A stretch of DNA of 64,000 nt from Plantactinospora mayteni. GTDB lineage: Bacteria > Actinomycetota > Actinomycetes > Mycobacteriales > Micromonosporaceae. Where the stretch lies: positions 186,001 through 250,000 of the forward strand of contig NZ_BONX01000026.1 in assembly GCF_016862935.1 (NCBI RefSeq). The letters run 5' to 3'. Of the stretch, positions 35,468 to 44,028 are shown piece by piece (the stretch's first letter is position 1; each line of letters opens with the position of its first letter). Both the position numbers and the translations under genes were made by a program. The notes beneath the pieces are model-generated. The model did not search any database and was not told where the DNA came from. It saw nothing but the letters and a program-made list of their open reading frames with translations.

Positions 35468-35683
35468 AGTGCTCCCCCGGTGTGTACGAGCGTGACTCCG
35501 GCGAGCATATGTACCGGTCAGGGCCGAGAAATCATCATTCGCGCCGACGCGGAACGGCTTGCCACGCCGATACCATGAAGGTGGCCGGTTGAGGTGAGCT
35601 ATCCCCGGACCAGAGCCACCCCGATCGACATCCGGCCTTCGGCCCGCTCAGGCACACCCAGATCGTGACGACTTCTGGTGAGC

Positions 35684-36829
35684 CTAAGCTCCGCGGCTGA
35701 CCGGCTCGGCGGTCTCTGCGGTGTCCGCCGGCTTCGGGGGAACGGCGGGCACCGGGTGCTCGTAGGGGCGCACCAGCACGACCAGGCCGGCCAGCACGAG
35801 CGCGAGCACTGGATACCAGGCGAGCCGGGCGGCGACCCAGCCGATGTCGACGGGTGCGTCACCGAGGCCGGGCAGCGTGCCGAGCCGGCGGGCGACCTCC
35901 GAGACGCCGACGAGCGCCACCTGGTGCCAGCAGAACACGCTCATCGCGCTCAGGTTGAGCAGTGTCACGGCGGCCCAGATCCGGGGCCGGCGCAGGAGCC
36001 GCTCGATCCGGTCCCGCAGCAGCAGTGCGGCGCCCGCCTGGATCGCGGCGAGGGCCGGGACCATCAGCGACGGCGGGTTCGAGTTTGAGCGCGTGGAGCC
36101 GGGCACGCTCACGATGCTCACCGGGTACTCCAGCACGGCGAGCAGGAACACGAACAGCGCCAGTCCCCCGGCGAGCAGACCGCCCGCGACCCGCCGGTCG
36201 ACGCGCCCCGCCGACCAGGCCACGCCCAGTTGGTACGCGAAGCACCAGGCCGGCAGCACGCTCAGGTACCCGACGGCGGCCGGCTCGACGTCCGGGCCGA
36301 AGCGCACCAGGTCCACCACGGCCACGGCGGCGGCGAGCGCCAGGACCACCCGGAGCCCAGCACGCCGGTCGAGTCTGAGGGCGTACGGCGTGAGGGCGGT
36401 GATCACCGCGTACACGGCCATGAACCACAACGGCTGGAGGAACAGCACCACGGTCGTCCGCACGGTACCGGCGCCGAGCCCGAGGACGCCGAGCAGCGGC
36501 AGCGCCACGGTCAGGATCATCGTCGCGGCGACAACCGGCCGCCCGATCCGCCACAGCCGGCGGTACACCCATTCGGCGTCGGTCTCGCCGCGCGCCCGGG
36601 CACGGCGGAGCCCCTGTGCCGCCGTGTATCCGCCGACGAGGAAGAACAGGCCCAGCATCTGGAGGAACCAGGTGGCCGGGTGGAGCCACTCCAGGTATCG
36701 CAGCGGGCTGTCGATCCGCAGACCGCCTGTCGGGGTCGCGACCAGCGCGCCGACCAGCCAGTGCCCAGCCACGACGCCGAGGATGGCCAGGGCTCGGAGC
36801 CCGTCGATGAACCGGTCGCGCTGCTGCAT
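35684..36829 (-). CDS. Acyltransferase 3 family membrane protein
   Basis: A 381-residue polytopic protein with about ten spans. The N-terminal RFIDGLRALAILGVVAGHWL has the Arg/His pattern of acyltransferase-3 enzymes, which move acyl groups onto sugars, peptidoglycan or secondary metabolites. FFLVGGYTAAQG and the late FCWHQVALV are also characteristic. ATG start. No glycan or antibiotic biosynthesis genes are adjacent, so the acceptor is unknown. Confidence 0.85.
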   Translation of the reverse strand: MQQRDRFIDGLRALAILGVVAGHWLVGALVATPTGGLRIDSPLRYLEWLHPATWFLQMLGLFFLVGGYTAAQGLRRARARGETDAEWVYRRLWRIGRPVVAATMILTVALPLLGVLGLGAGTVRTTVVLFLQPLWFMAVYAVITALTPYALRLDRRAGLRVVLALAAAVAVVDLVRFGPDVEPAAVGYLSVLPAWCFAYQLGVAWSAGRVDRRVAGGLLAGGLALFVFLLAVLEYPVSIVSVPGSTRSNSNPPSLMVPALAAIQAGAALLLRDRIERLLRRPRIWAAVTLLNLSAMSVFCWHQVALVGVSEVARRLGTLPGLGDAPVDIGWVAARLAWYPVLALVLAGLVVLVRPYEHPVPAVPPKPADTAETAEPVSRGA

Positions 36830-37040
36830 GACGTCCCCCTCGTCGGTGTCTCCGGTCTCGTGTCACCGACGCTATGAACGATCACGGCGAGGATCGATCC
36901 GACTGGCATCCCGGGCGAGGGTAGGGAAAGCCCCCGGGCGAGGAGGCTCCGCAGCACCATTGCGGGCAACTCGCGATGCGGGGGCGTAGGCCGGGGCGGT
37001 GACGGCTCGGGCGAGGAACTCGGCCGCCATGCCGCACCCC

Positions 37041-37070
37041 TTGACGCCGCGCTACTACGCCGGTTAGTAG
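37041..37070 (+). promoter_or_regulatory. Candidate promoter before small membrane genes
   Basis: TTGACG and TAGTAG are separated by 18 bases, about 80 bases before the start at 37148. Within the spacer region CTACT and AGTAG form a short inverted repeat. The remainder of the 318-base gap (36830-37147), which separates divergent genes, shows no gene. Confidence 0.4.
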
Positions 37071-37147
37071 ACTGCGGCGGTGAGCCGACACCGGTCCCGC
37101 GCCGCCGCGCTGCCATCTCGCACCGGCATCCGCCCCCGGGCCGGCCG

Positions 37148-37513
37148 ATGAACGACTTCCTGGTCGCGTCGTCGATCGTGCTGTCGCTCGTACTCGCCGT
37201 CTGGAGCCTGGTGACGACGATGCGGAACCGGCCGCCGAACGTCTCCCACCTCGCCGGCCTGGCCGTGCTGGAGTTGGTGCTGCTCGCGCTCGCCGCCGCG
37301 GCGGTGGCCGCCTGGATCGGCGGCGAGCAGCCCGCCGAGGCCGGCACCTTCGCCGGTTACCTGATCACCCTGGTCTGCCTGCCGCCGCTGGCCGGGGTAC
37401 TGGCCCGGATGGAGCCGACCCGCTGGGGTTCGGTGATCGTCACCGTGGTCTGCCTGGTGATCCCGGTGGTCGTGGTACGCCTGCAACAGACCTGGCAGAT
37501 CCCCGGTGGCTGA
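37148..37513 (+). CDS. Small four-span membrane protein
   Basis: A 121-residue hydrophobic protein with four predicted spans (first FLVASSIVLSLVLAVWSLV). It overlaps the next gene by eight bases, and both are small membrane proteins, so they probably form one unit. Its composition and layout resemble uncharacterised actinobacterial proteins; no conserved motif is recognised. ATG start with weak ribosome site. Confidence 0.7.
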   Translation: MNDFLVASSIVLSLVLAVWSLVTTMRNRPPNVSHLAGLAVLELVLLALAAAAVAAWIGGEQPAEAGTFAGYLITLVCLPPLAGVLARMEPTRWGSVIVTVVCLVIPVVVVRLQQTWQIPGG

Positions 37514-37943
37514 GTCGACGAGCGCCGGTACGGCGACCCCGGACAGGCTGCCCCGACGGGTGAACAGCGGGCCGGGCCGGGCGCTGGTGGCGGTCTACAT
37601 CCTGTTCGCCATCGCCGCGAGCTGCCGGGCCGGGGTGCAGATCGTCACCAAGTTCGACGAGGCGCCGGTCGCCTATCTGCTCTCCGCGCTCGCCGCCGTG
37701 ATCTACATCGTGGCGACCGTCGGGCTGGCCCGGGGCGACCGGGCCGGCCGCCGCACAGCGCTGGTCTGCTGCACCGTGGAACTCGTCGGGGTGCTCAGCG
37801 TCGGGGCGTTGAGCCTGCTCGACCCGGCGCTCTTCCCCGACGACACCGTCTGGTCGGACTTCGGTGGCGGCTACGGCTACATCCCGCTGGTACTGCCGGT
37901 GCTCGGTCTGCTCTGGCTGCGCCGCACCCGCCCCGCCGCCTGA
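37506..37943 (+). CDS. Small integral membrane protein
   Basis: A 145-residue protein with about four spans after a ~25-residue polar N terminus. VAVYILFAIAASCRAGVQIV, then KFDEAPVAYLLSALAAVIYI, is a pattern seen in actinobacterial conserved membrane proteins of unknown function. A DDTVWSDFGGGYGYIP loop precedes the last span. GTG start inside the end of the preceding gene. Confidence 0.75.
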   Translation: MAESTSAGTATPDRLPRRVNSGPGRALVAVYILFAIAASCRAGVQIVTKFDEAPVAYLLSALAAVIYIVATVGLARGDRAGRRTALVCCTVELVGVLSVGALSLLDPALFPDDTVWSDFGGGYGYIPLVLPVLGLLWLRRTRPAA

Positions 37944-38060
37944 CATCGTCCGCTCGAACCAGGCCGGCTGCGACTTCGGGCGGTGAAGCTGCGGCGGCGG
38001 TCGGGCCGGCGTCGGGCCGCCAGCACGCGCTGGCGGCCCGACGACGCACTGTCCCGAGAG

Positions 38061-39443
38061 TCAGGGCAGCGTGTTCAGGTGCGGCCGGACTGTCCGGGCG
38101 AAGTTGTTGCCGTTGCTGACGTCCCAGTTGATCGACCAGGTCATCGCGCCCCGGATGCCCGGGTAGGTGCGCGGCGGGCGGAAGCTGCCGCAGCTCGTCC
38201 CCTTGGCCAGGCAGTCCAGCGCCTGGTTGACCAGGCTCGGCGCGACGATGCCGCCGCCGGCCGCGCCGGGACCGGCCGGCAGCCCGAGCGCCACCTGGTC
38301 GGGCCGGAGTCCGGCTTCGAGTTGCAGGCAGGCCAGCGCCGTCATGAAGTTCACCGTGCCCTGGGAGTACGCGAACGCCTGGTCGCAGCCGAGCATCGAG
38401 CCGGAGTTGTAGAACTGGGTGTGCACCACGGTGAGGATGTCCCGGATGTCCAGCGCCAACTTGAAGTACGACACCGACGGCGACTGCATGTCGATGGTCT
38501 GCGGCGCCATCGTGATGATCAGACTCGACCCCACCCGGCTGCGCAGTGACCGCAGCGCCTGCGCCATGTACGTCGGGTTGAGCCCGTTCTCCAGGTCGAT
38601 GTCGACCCCGTCGAAGCCGTACTGCTGGATCAGGCCGTAGACGCTGTTGCTGAAGTTGGTCGCGGAGGCCGCGTCGTTGACGGCGACCCGGCCGGTCTCG
38701 CCGCCGACCGAGAGGATGACCTTCTTGCCCCGCGCCTTGACGGTCCGTACGTCGGCGGTGAAGTCGGCGTTCGTGTAGCCGCCGACCGAGGCCGACAGCC
38801 CCGGGTCGATCCCGAACGTGACCGCGCCGGGCGTACTGGTCGCCTCGGCGAAGGCGACGGCGATCACGTCGTACTCGGCGGGCACGTCCCGCAGTCGCAG
38901 TTCGACGGCCGGGTTGTCGAAGTTGTGCCAGTACCCGGTGAGGAAGTGCTTGGGCAGCCCGGAGGTGGGCGGGTTCGTCGTCGGCGGGGTGGTCGGGGGC
39001 TGGGTGGTGGGCGGGCGGGTGGTCGGCGGGGTGGTCGGGGTGGTGCCGCCGCCGCAGGCCGCGCCGTTCAGGGTGCAGTTGGCCGGGCTGCCCGAGCCGG
39101 TGGCGAGGAAGCCGAACGACACCGAGGCGCCGGGTGCGACGGTGCCGTTCCAGGATCGGTTGGTGAAGGTGTGCCGCTGGCCCGAGGAGGTGAGCAGGGC
39201 GTCCCAGTAGCTGCCCATCGTGGTGCCGGCGGGCAGGTCGAAGGCGACCGACCAGCCGTTGATGGTGCTGGTCCCGCCGTTGGTGATGGTGTATTTCCCC
39301 TCCCAGCCGGTGCCCCAGTCGGAGGTCTTCACGAAGGTGGCGGTCGGCCCGGCGGCGTACGCGGGCAGCGCTCCCCAGGCGACGCCGACCGCCGCCACGA
39401 GGCCGGCGACTACGGACAGGACAAGGCTTCTGCGGCGTCTCAT
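38061..39443 (-). CDS. Secreted GH18 chitinase with CBM2
   Basis: A 460-residue exported chitinase. A signal peptide (RRRRSLVLSVVAGLVAAVGV, cut near AYA) is followed by a CBM2 domain (~31-130, paired Cys, three exposed-type Trp), a Thr/Pro linker and a GH18 barrel (~165-455). The catalytic D-x-x-D-x-D-x-E motif is FDGVDIDLE, with acid/base Glu at ~285. It would cleave beta-1,4-GlcNAc bonds in chitin outside the cell. ATG at 39443 has a GGAGG site; an upstream start would precede the signal peptide. Just upstream, AT-rich sequence with TTAGGAAGGTTAA (39498-39510) may be a control site. Confidence 0.93.
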   Translation of the reverse strand: MRRRRSLVLSVVAGLVAAVGVAWGALPAYAAGPTATFVKTSDWGTGWEGKYTITNGGTSTINGWSVAFDLPAGTTMGSYWDALLTSSGQRHTFTNRSWNGTVAPGASVSFGFLATGSGSPANCTLNGAACGGGTTPTTPPTTRPPTTQPPTTPPTTNPPTSGLPKHFLTGYWHNFDNPAVELRLRDVPAEYDVIAVAFAEATSTPGAVTFGIDPGLSASVGGYTNADFTADVRTVKARGKKVILSVGGETGRVAVNDAASATNFSNSVYGLIQQYGFDGVDIDLENGLNPTYMAQALRSLRSRVGSSLIITMAPQTIDMQSPSVSYFKLALDIRDILTVVHTQFYNSGSMLGCDQAFAYSQGTVNFMTALACLQLEAGLRPDQVALGLPAGPGAAGGGIVAPSLVNQALDCLAKGTSCGSFRPPRTYPGIRGAMTWSINWDVSNGNNFARTVRPHLNTLP

Positions 39444-39663
39444 GTGGTCCTCCACCGGGCGGTCGGGCATCCACAGCCATCGACTGTCCGCCAATTATTA
39501 GGAAGGTTAACTGTTTTACGCAAGAGGGTGCGTGGAGTGGCCCCGCACGACGGCAGAGCCACCCACGCACCCGTGGGGCCGGCGCCTCCGGTGGGCCGAG
39601 AAGCCGGAGACGCCGGCCGGACCGGTCCTGACCGCCCACGCGGACGCAGCAACGCGGGCTTCT

Positions 39664-39773
39664 CAGGCTCAGCGCCGCAGCCTTCCCAGGTTCAGCGGCG
39701 GAGCCTTGCCCGGGCTCAGCCGCGCAGGCTTCACAGGCTCAGCGGCGGAGCCTTGCCCGCGCTCAGCGGCGGA
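39664..39773. repeat. Five degenerate 23-24 bp repeats after GH16 gene
   Basis: Five imperfect copies of a unit like CAGGCTCAGCGGCGGAGCCT run from 39664 into the 3' end of the GH16 gene, whose stop codon and last codons form part of the last unit. Each copy can form a short GGCTC/GAGCC hairpin. The rest of 39444-39762 carries only the chitinase upstream region and GC-rich sequence. Confidence 0.7.
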
Positions 39774-41199
39774 AGGTGAACCAGTTGAGGTTGGCGAAGT
39801 CCGCCGGCTGGCCGCTGCTGAAGGTCAGGTAGACGGTACGTACCCCGGTCACCGCCGAGACGTTGCCGGGAATCGACTGCCAGCTCTGCCAACCGCCGGT
39901 GTTGCCGACGGCGAAGCTGCCCAGCACCGGACCGGTCGGACTGTCCACCCGGACCTGCACCAGGCCACTCACCCCGCCACCGGCACCCGAGGCGACCCGG
40001 CCCACGAAGTCCCGGGGCGGCGTCGAGCCGAAGTCGACCCGGTCGTACCGGACCCAGTCACCGTTGGCCAGCCAGCCGATGTTCTGGCCGCCCTCGCTGC
40101 ACGCCTCGACCCCGACACCCTGCTGCCCGTTGTACGCCTCGGCCTGGATCGTCGAGTACGCGCTCACCGTGCCGCCGGGCGGCGGCGTGGTCGGGGGCGG
40201 GGTGGTCGGCGGGTCGGTCGGGTTGGTGCCACCGCCCCGGCTGTAGACCGCCACGTAGTCGACCAGCATCGGCCGGCCGGAGACGGTGGCCGCGGTCGGG
40301 GTGGTGCCGCCGGCCACGCCGTTCGGGAACGCGCCGCCCATCGCGACGTTGAGCAGCAGGAAGTACCCGGCGTGGTCGGTCATCTGCGACCAGTACGAGC
40401 CGACCTGGGACTGGGTGACGGTGTGGTAGTGCTGGCCGTCGACGTACCAGCGCAGTTGCTGGGGACTGACCGAGGCGTCCCACTCGAACCGGTAGGTGTG
40501 GAACGCCGACTGGCAGGTCGAGCCGGGGCAGGCCCGCTGCGCGCCGATGCCGTTGAACTCGTTGCACGGCCCGCCCGGCGCGACGCCGCAGTGCAGTACG
40601 CCCCAGACCGAGTTGATCCCGTTGACGTTCTCCATCACGTCGAACTCGCCGATCCCCGGCCAGTTCTGGTAGTTCCCCCGGTACGGCGCGCCGAGCGCCC
40701 AGAACGCCGGCCAGTAGCCGGCCGCCTCGGCACCGGTCACGTTCGGCATCTGGATCCGGCCCTCGATCGCCAACACCCCGCCGGCGGGCGCCTTGAAGTT
40801 GGTGCGGACGGTCTCGATCCGGGACGACGTCCACTGGCCGGAGCCGTTGCGGATGGGGGTGATCCGCAGGTTGCCGTTGCCGTCGTGGCTGACGTTGGCG
40901 GTGCTGTTGGTGTAGGTCTGGATCTCGCCGGTGCCCCAGTTCGGCGGGCCGCCGGGATAGCTGGTGCCGGTGTCGATGATCCAGTTCGCCGACGACGGCA
41001 GAGTGTTGGCCACGCCGGTGAAGTCGTCGCCCCAGACCAGGCTCCAGCCGGAGGGCGGGGGTGGGATGGCGGCGTTGGCGGTCACGGTCACCGTGCTGAC
41101 GACCGTGGCGAGCAGGGTGGAGGCGGCCACCAGCAGCGCGAGGCGCCGTCTGGTGGGCCGGCCGGCGGAGTCCGGCCGGACGATCCGGGTGGTGTTCAT
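39763..41199 (-). CDS. Secreted GH16 endo-beta-1,3-glucanase with CBM6
   Basis: A 478-residue exported glucanase (laminarinase type). A long signal sequence (about 1-44) precedes the GH16 domain (~50-320), whose active site GEFDVMEN places nucleophile Glu185, Asp187 and acid/base Glu190 in the E-x-D-x-x-E pattern. After a Pro/Thr linker, residues ~345-478 form a CBM6-like domain (IQAEAYNGQQGVGVEACSEG, then NIGWLANGDWVRYDRVDF). ATG start with GAGAGG site. A perfect 16-bp palindrome 50 bases upstream looks like a LacI-family operator. Confidence 0.93.
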   Translation of the reverse strand: MNTTRIVRPDSAGRPTRRRLALLVAASTLLATVVSTVTVTANAAIPPPPSGWSLVWGDDFTGVANTLPSSANWIIDTGTSYPGGPPNWGTGEIQTYTNSTANVSHDGNGNLRITPIRNGSGQWTSSRIETVRTNFKAPAGGVLAIEGRIQMPNVTGAEAAGYWPAFWALGAPYRGNYQNWPGIGEFDVMENVNGINSVWGVLHCGVAPGGPCNEFNGIGAQRACPGSTCQSAFHTYRFEWDASVSPQQLRWYVDGQHYHTVTQSQVGSYWSQMTDHAGYFLLLNVAMGGAFPNGVAGGTTPTAATVSGRPMLVDYVAVYSRGGGTNPTDPPTTPPPTTPPPGGTVSAYSTIQAEAYNGQQGVGVEACSEGGQNIGWLANGDWVRYDRVDFGSTPPRDFVGRVASGAGGGVSGLVQVRVDSPTGPVLGSFAVGNTGGWQSWQSIPGNVSAVTGVRTVYLTFSSGQPADFANLNWFTFRR

Positions 41200-41250
41200 G
41201 TGCGGGGCCTCTCTACAGGGGACGGGGAGCCCGACGGGGGACGGGGAGCC

Positions 41251-41266
41251 GAGAGAGCGCTCTCTC
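41251..41266 (-). promoter_or_regulatory. LacI-type operator palindrome before GH16 gene
   Basis: GAGAGAGCGCTCTCTC is a perfect 16-base palindrome with the central CG and GAGCGCTC core typical of LacI/CebR/CelR operators in actinobacterial glycoside hydrolase genes. It lies 52 bases upstream of the GH16 start and overlaps the stop codon of the YidC paralogue. Confidence 0.75.
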
Positions 41267-42122
41267 AGGAGTTGTACGTCCCGGACCCTCGCGTGTCAAC
41301 ACTTGTCGATGCCCCGCCGCGCCGCAGCACCACCTGCTCCAGCGCGGTCCACGCCGTGGTGGTGACCAGATACAGCACCGCCGCCAGCGGCATGACCAGG
41401 GCGACCAGCACCGTCGCGTACGGCAGCAGCGGCAGCAGCCTGCCGAGCACCGCCGCGCCGGGCACCTCGGTGCCGCCCGCCGAGGTACCGGCCGCCGAGG
41501 TACCGCCCACCGGCGTGTCGGCCGGCCCGGCCAGGCCCGCCGCCCGGCGCATCCGCCGCGAGGACCACGAGGCCAGCAACACCAGCAGCCCGAGAAGTAC
41601 GCCGAAGACCGGCCCGGCCGCCCCGGCCAGCCCGTCGCCGAGATGCTGGCCGAGCGGTACCCCGAACAGCCGCTCGGCCAGCAACCCGCCGGCACCGGAT
41701 CCATCGCCGGAGCCGTCCAGCCCGTCGGCGCCGGTGGCCGAGCCAGCGTCACCCGGCAGGGCGAAGAGCCGGTACATCAGGAAGAAGAACGGCGCCTGGG
41801 CCAGCCCTGGCAGCAGGCTGCCGAACGGCGAGACCCCGGCCTCCCGGTGCAGCGCGACCAGCTCGGTCCGAAGCCGGTCCGGCTGGTTACGGTGCCGCCG
41901 CTGGAGTTCCCGGATCCGGGGCGCCAGCGCGGCGCGACGCCGCTCACCCCGGATCTGCGCCCAGCTCAGCGGCGAGATCAACAGTCGTATCCCGATGGTG
42001 AACAGCACGATCGCGACGGCGGTGGCAGCGGTACCGGCGACCGGGTGCACCGCGGCGGCGAGAAGTGCGACGACGTGCGCGGCGGCCCCGACGGCGCCGT
42101 CGAGTGGTGCGAAGGCAAGCAT
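41265..42122 (-). CDS. YidC/Oxa1-family membrane insertase paralogue
   Basis: A 285-residue insertase-like protein with about five spans. LLISPLSWAQIRGERRRAAL, then PRIRELQRRHRNQPDRL, is the conserved cytoplasmic loop including the hydrophilic-groove Arg before it; FGSLLPGLAQAPFFFLMYRL follows. A Gly/Ala/Thr-rich loop (~205-220; AAGTSAGGTEVPGA) comes from a small DNA repeat. It is not next to rpmH/rnpA/dnaA genes, so it is a second copy and not the housekeeping yidC. ATG start. A small DUF6412-like gene lies upstream on the same strand. Confidence 0.85.
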   Translation of the reverse strand: MLAFAPLDGAVGAAAHVVALLAAAVHPVAGTAATAVAIVLFTIGIRLLISPLSWAQIRGERRRAALAPRIRELQRRHRNQPDRLRTELVALHREAGVSPFGSLLPGLAQAPFFFLMYRLFALPGDAGSATGADGLDGSGDGSGAGGLLAERLFGVPLGQHLGDGLAGAAGPVFGVLLGLLVLLASWSSRRMRRAAGLAGPADTPVGGTSAAGTSAGGTEVPGAAVLGRLLPLLPYATVLVALVMPLAAVLYLVTTTAWTALEQVVLRRGGASTSVDTRGSGTYNS

Positions 42123-42332
42123 GGGAGAACCCCTCGGCTCGATTCCGGAACGCCGGACGGGGATCGACCCCGGCCCGGGCGGGATGACCCGACGCCGAAA
42201 CCGGCCGCCGAGGTGTCGGGGCGTCCTGCGGCAACGCGACAGGGGACGGCCCCGGCAGCTCTCTGGCAGCCGAGCGGACGTACGGGCAGGTGGAAACGGA
42301 ATCGACCGGCGGAGCGGCGGACGGTGCTGCCG

Positions 42333-42665
42333 CTAGCCGGCCGAGGGGTGCGCCGACGGTGCGCGGGGCCGGGGTCGACCAGCGGCGTCGGGATCGAGCT
42401 GGCGAGGTATCCGGGACCGGCGGGACCGCTGCCGGAACGTGGCGGTCTGGCGTACCCGGTCGACGGCCCCGTCCCGACCGGCCGGCAGCCGGCCGGCCAG
42501 GGCGACCGCGAGCAGGGACGCCGCGGCCAGCACCGCGGCACCGGCCAGCGCCTCGACCGCCGGCCCGGTGGGCGTGCCGACCTGGGCCAGCGCGTACGCC
42601 AGCCAGCCCAGCAGCACCGCCACCCCGCCGAGCGGACCCGCCCGGCCGGAGGTGGACCTCAACAC
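42333..42665 (-). CDS. Small two-span membrane protein, DUF6412-like
   Basis: About 110 residues with two spans (LGGVAVLLGWLAYALAQVG and LAGAAVLAAASLLAVALAG) and a basic C-terminal tail containing TATFRQRSRRSRIPRQLDPD. Small proteins of this shape (DUF6412) are often encoded directly before a YidC paralogue in actinobacteria. GTG at 42665 chosen; another in-frame GTG 12 bases upstream is possible. A 210-base gap separates it from the insertase gene. Confidence 0.65.
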   Translation of the reverse strand: MLRSTSGRAGPLGGVAVLLGWLAYALAQVGTPTGPAVEALAGAAVLAAASLLAVALAGRLPAGRDGAVDRVRQTATFRQRSRRSRIPRQLDPDAAGRPRPRAPSAHPSAG

Positions 42666-42858
42666 CGTCCCCGGCACGGCGCCCAGGCTAGTCAACGCGG
42701 GCAAGCACGCGTCCTTCCCCAAGGCACGACGATCATCCAGCCAGATGTGGAGCCGCTGATGCCGCGATTGGTGTCCCAGAGGAGTTTCCCGGCATCGACA
42801 CTGAGGGTAATGAGCTACTGGTCGCGTCAGCGACGCTGTTCCGATCGAGGACGGGCGG

Positions 42859-44028
42859 GTGATGGTGATGGTGATGGCCAGCGGACTGGTCGCGCCGAGA
42901 AGCCCTGTGCCGGACGCCGGACCGGAGCCACTGACGGTCGGGGTCGAGGAGGAGTTCCTGCTCGTCGACCCGGTGACCGGGGCGGCGGCACCTGCGGTGG
43001 AGGCGGTACTCGCCGAGGTGCCGGACGAGCTACGCGGGCAGGTACAGCACGAGTTCCAGACCAGCCAGATCGAGATCGGCACCCCGCCCGGCCTGGAGCT
43101 GAGCGCGCTTCGGCACTCGCTCGGGCTGCTGCGTACCGGGCTGGCCGGCGCGGCCGAGGCGGCCGGCGTACGGCTGGTCGCGGTCGGTACCGGCCCGGTC
43201 GACGGCCCGGTGCCGCCGCTGGTGGACAGTCCCCGGTTCCACCAGATGATCGAGCGGTTCGGGCTGGTCGTACCGTCGCCCGGGGTGAACGGCCTGCACG
43301 TGCACGTCGGGGTACCCGAGCCGGAGATCGCGGTGCAGGTGCTCAACCACCTCCGCCCGGCGCTGCCGATCCTGCACGCCGCCACCACGAACTCACCGTT
43401 CTACTGCGGCCGGGACACCGGGTACGCGAGTTGGCGATCGGTGCTCTGGGAGCGCTGGCCGTCGGTGGCCCCGACCCCCTGGCTGGAGTCGTACGCGCAC
43501 TACGAGAGCCTGGTCGACGACCTGATCGGCACCGGGATGATGCTCGACGAGGGCATGCTCTACTGGTACGCCCGGCTGTCGTCGAAGTATCCGACGGTGG
43601 AGATCCGGATCGGCGACGTCTGCCCCGGGCTGGACGACACGATCCTGCTCGCGGCCCTGATCCGGGCCCTGGTCGACACCGCGCTGGCCGACATCGCGGC
43701 CGGGCTGCCGGCGCCCCCGGTGCCGCACCACATGCTGGTGGCGGCGCACTGGCGGGCGGCGCACGACGGGCTCGAAGGGCTGGGCGTCGACCCGGTCGGC
43801 GGTGGTCTGCGGCCCGGCTGGCACCTGATGCGCCGGCTCTTCACCCGGCTCCAGCCGGCGCTGGAACGGCACGGGGACCTGCACCTGGTCACCGCGCTGC
43901 TGAGCCGGTTGCAGGCGCACGGCACCGGCGCCGCCCGGCAACGGGCCGCGTACGCCAGGCGGCACGAGATCTCCGACGTGCTGGCGGACCTGGTCCGGCG
44001 TACCCGGGGCAGCGCCGGCGATGGCTGA
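42859..44028 (+). CDS. YbdK-type carboxylate-amine ligase (glutamate-cysteine ligase family 2)
   Basis: A 389-residue member of the GCS2 family. TVGVEEEFLLVDP with the catalytic acidic cluster, FQTSQIEIGTP, HVHVGVPEPE and YPTVEIRIGDVCPGLDD are the conserved segments. E. coli YbdK has weak glutamate-cysteine ligase activity; the true substrate of actinobacterial members is unknown. The GTG at 42859 opens a MVMVM repeat with several alternative starts; the domain itself starts ~20 residues later. It overlaps the flavoprotein gene by eight bases, which suggests a shared thiol-related task. Confidence 0.88.
   Translation: MMVMVMASGLVAPRSPVPDAGPEPLTVGVEEEFLLVDPVTGAAAPAVEAVLAEVPDELRGQVQHEFQTSQIEIGTPPGLELSALRHSLGLLRTGLAGAAEAAGVRLVAVGTGPVDGPVPPLVDSPRFHQMIERFGLVVPSPGVNGLHVHVGVPEPEIAVQVLNHLRPALPILHAATTNSPFYCGRDTGYASWRSVLWERWPSVAPTPWLESYAHYESLVDDLIGTGMMLDEGMLYWYARLSSKYPTVEIRIGDVCPGLDDTILLAALIRALVDTALADIAAGLPAPPVPHHMLVAAHWRAAHDGLEGLGVDPVGGGLRPGWHLMRRLFTRLQPALERHGDLHLVTALLSRLQAHGTGAARQRAAYARRHEISDVLADLVRRTRGSAGDG

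Noticed and set aside
35468-35683. Rifampicin-associated element before the HelD gene
   Set aside because: No inverted GGGGCTTGC-type element was found in the gap.
35674-35692. Iron-box-like TCTGGTGAGCCTAAGCTCC
   Set aside because: It matches about 13 of 19 positions but overlaps the stop of the acyltransferase gene and lies over 200 bases from the HelD start; no iron gene is near.
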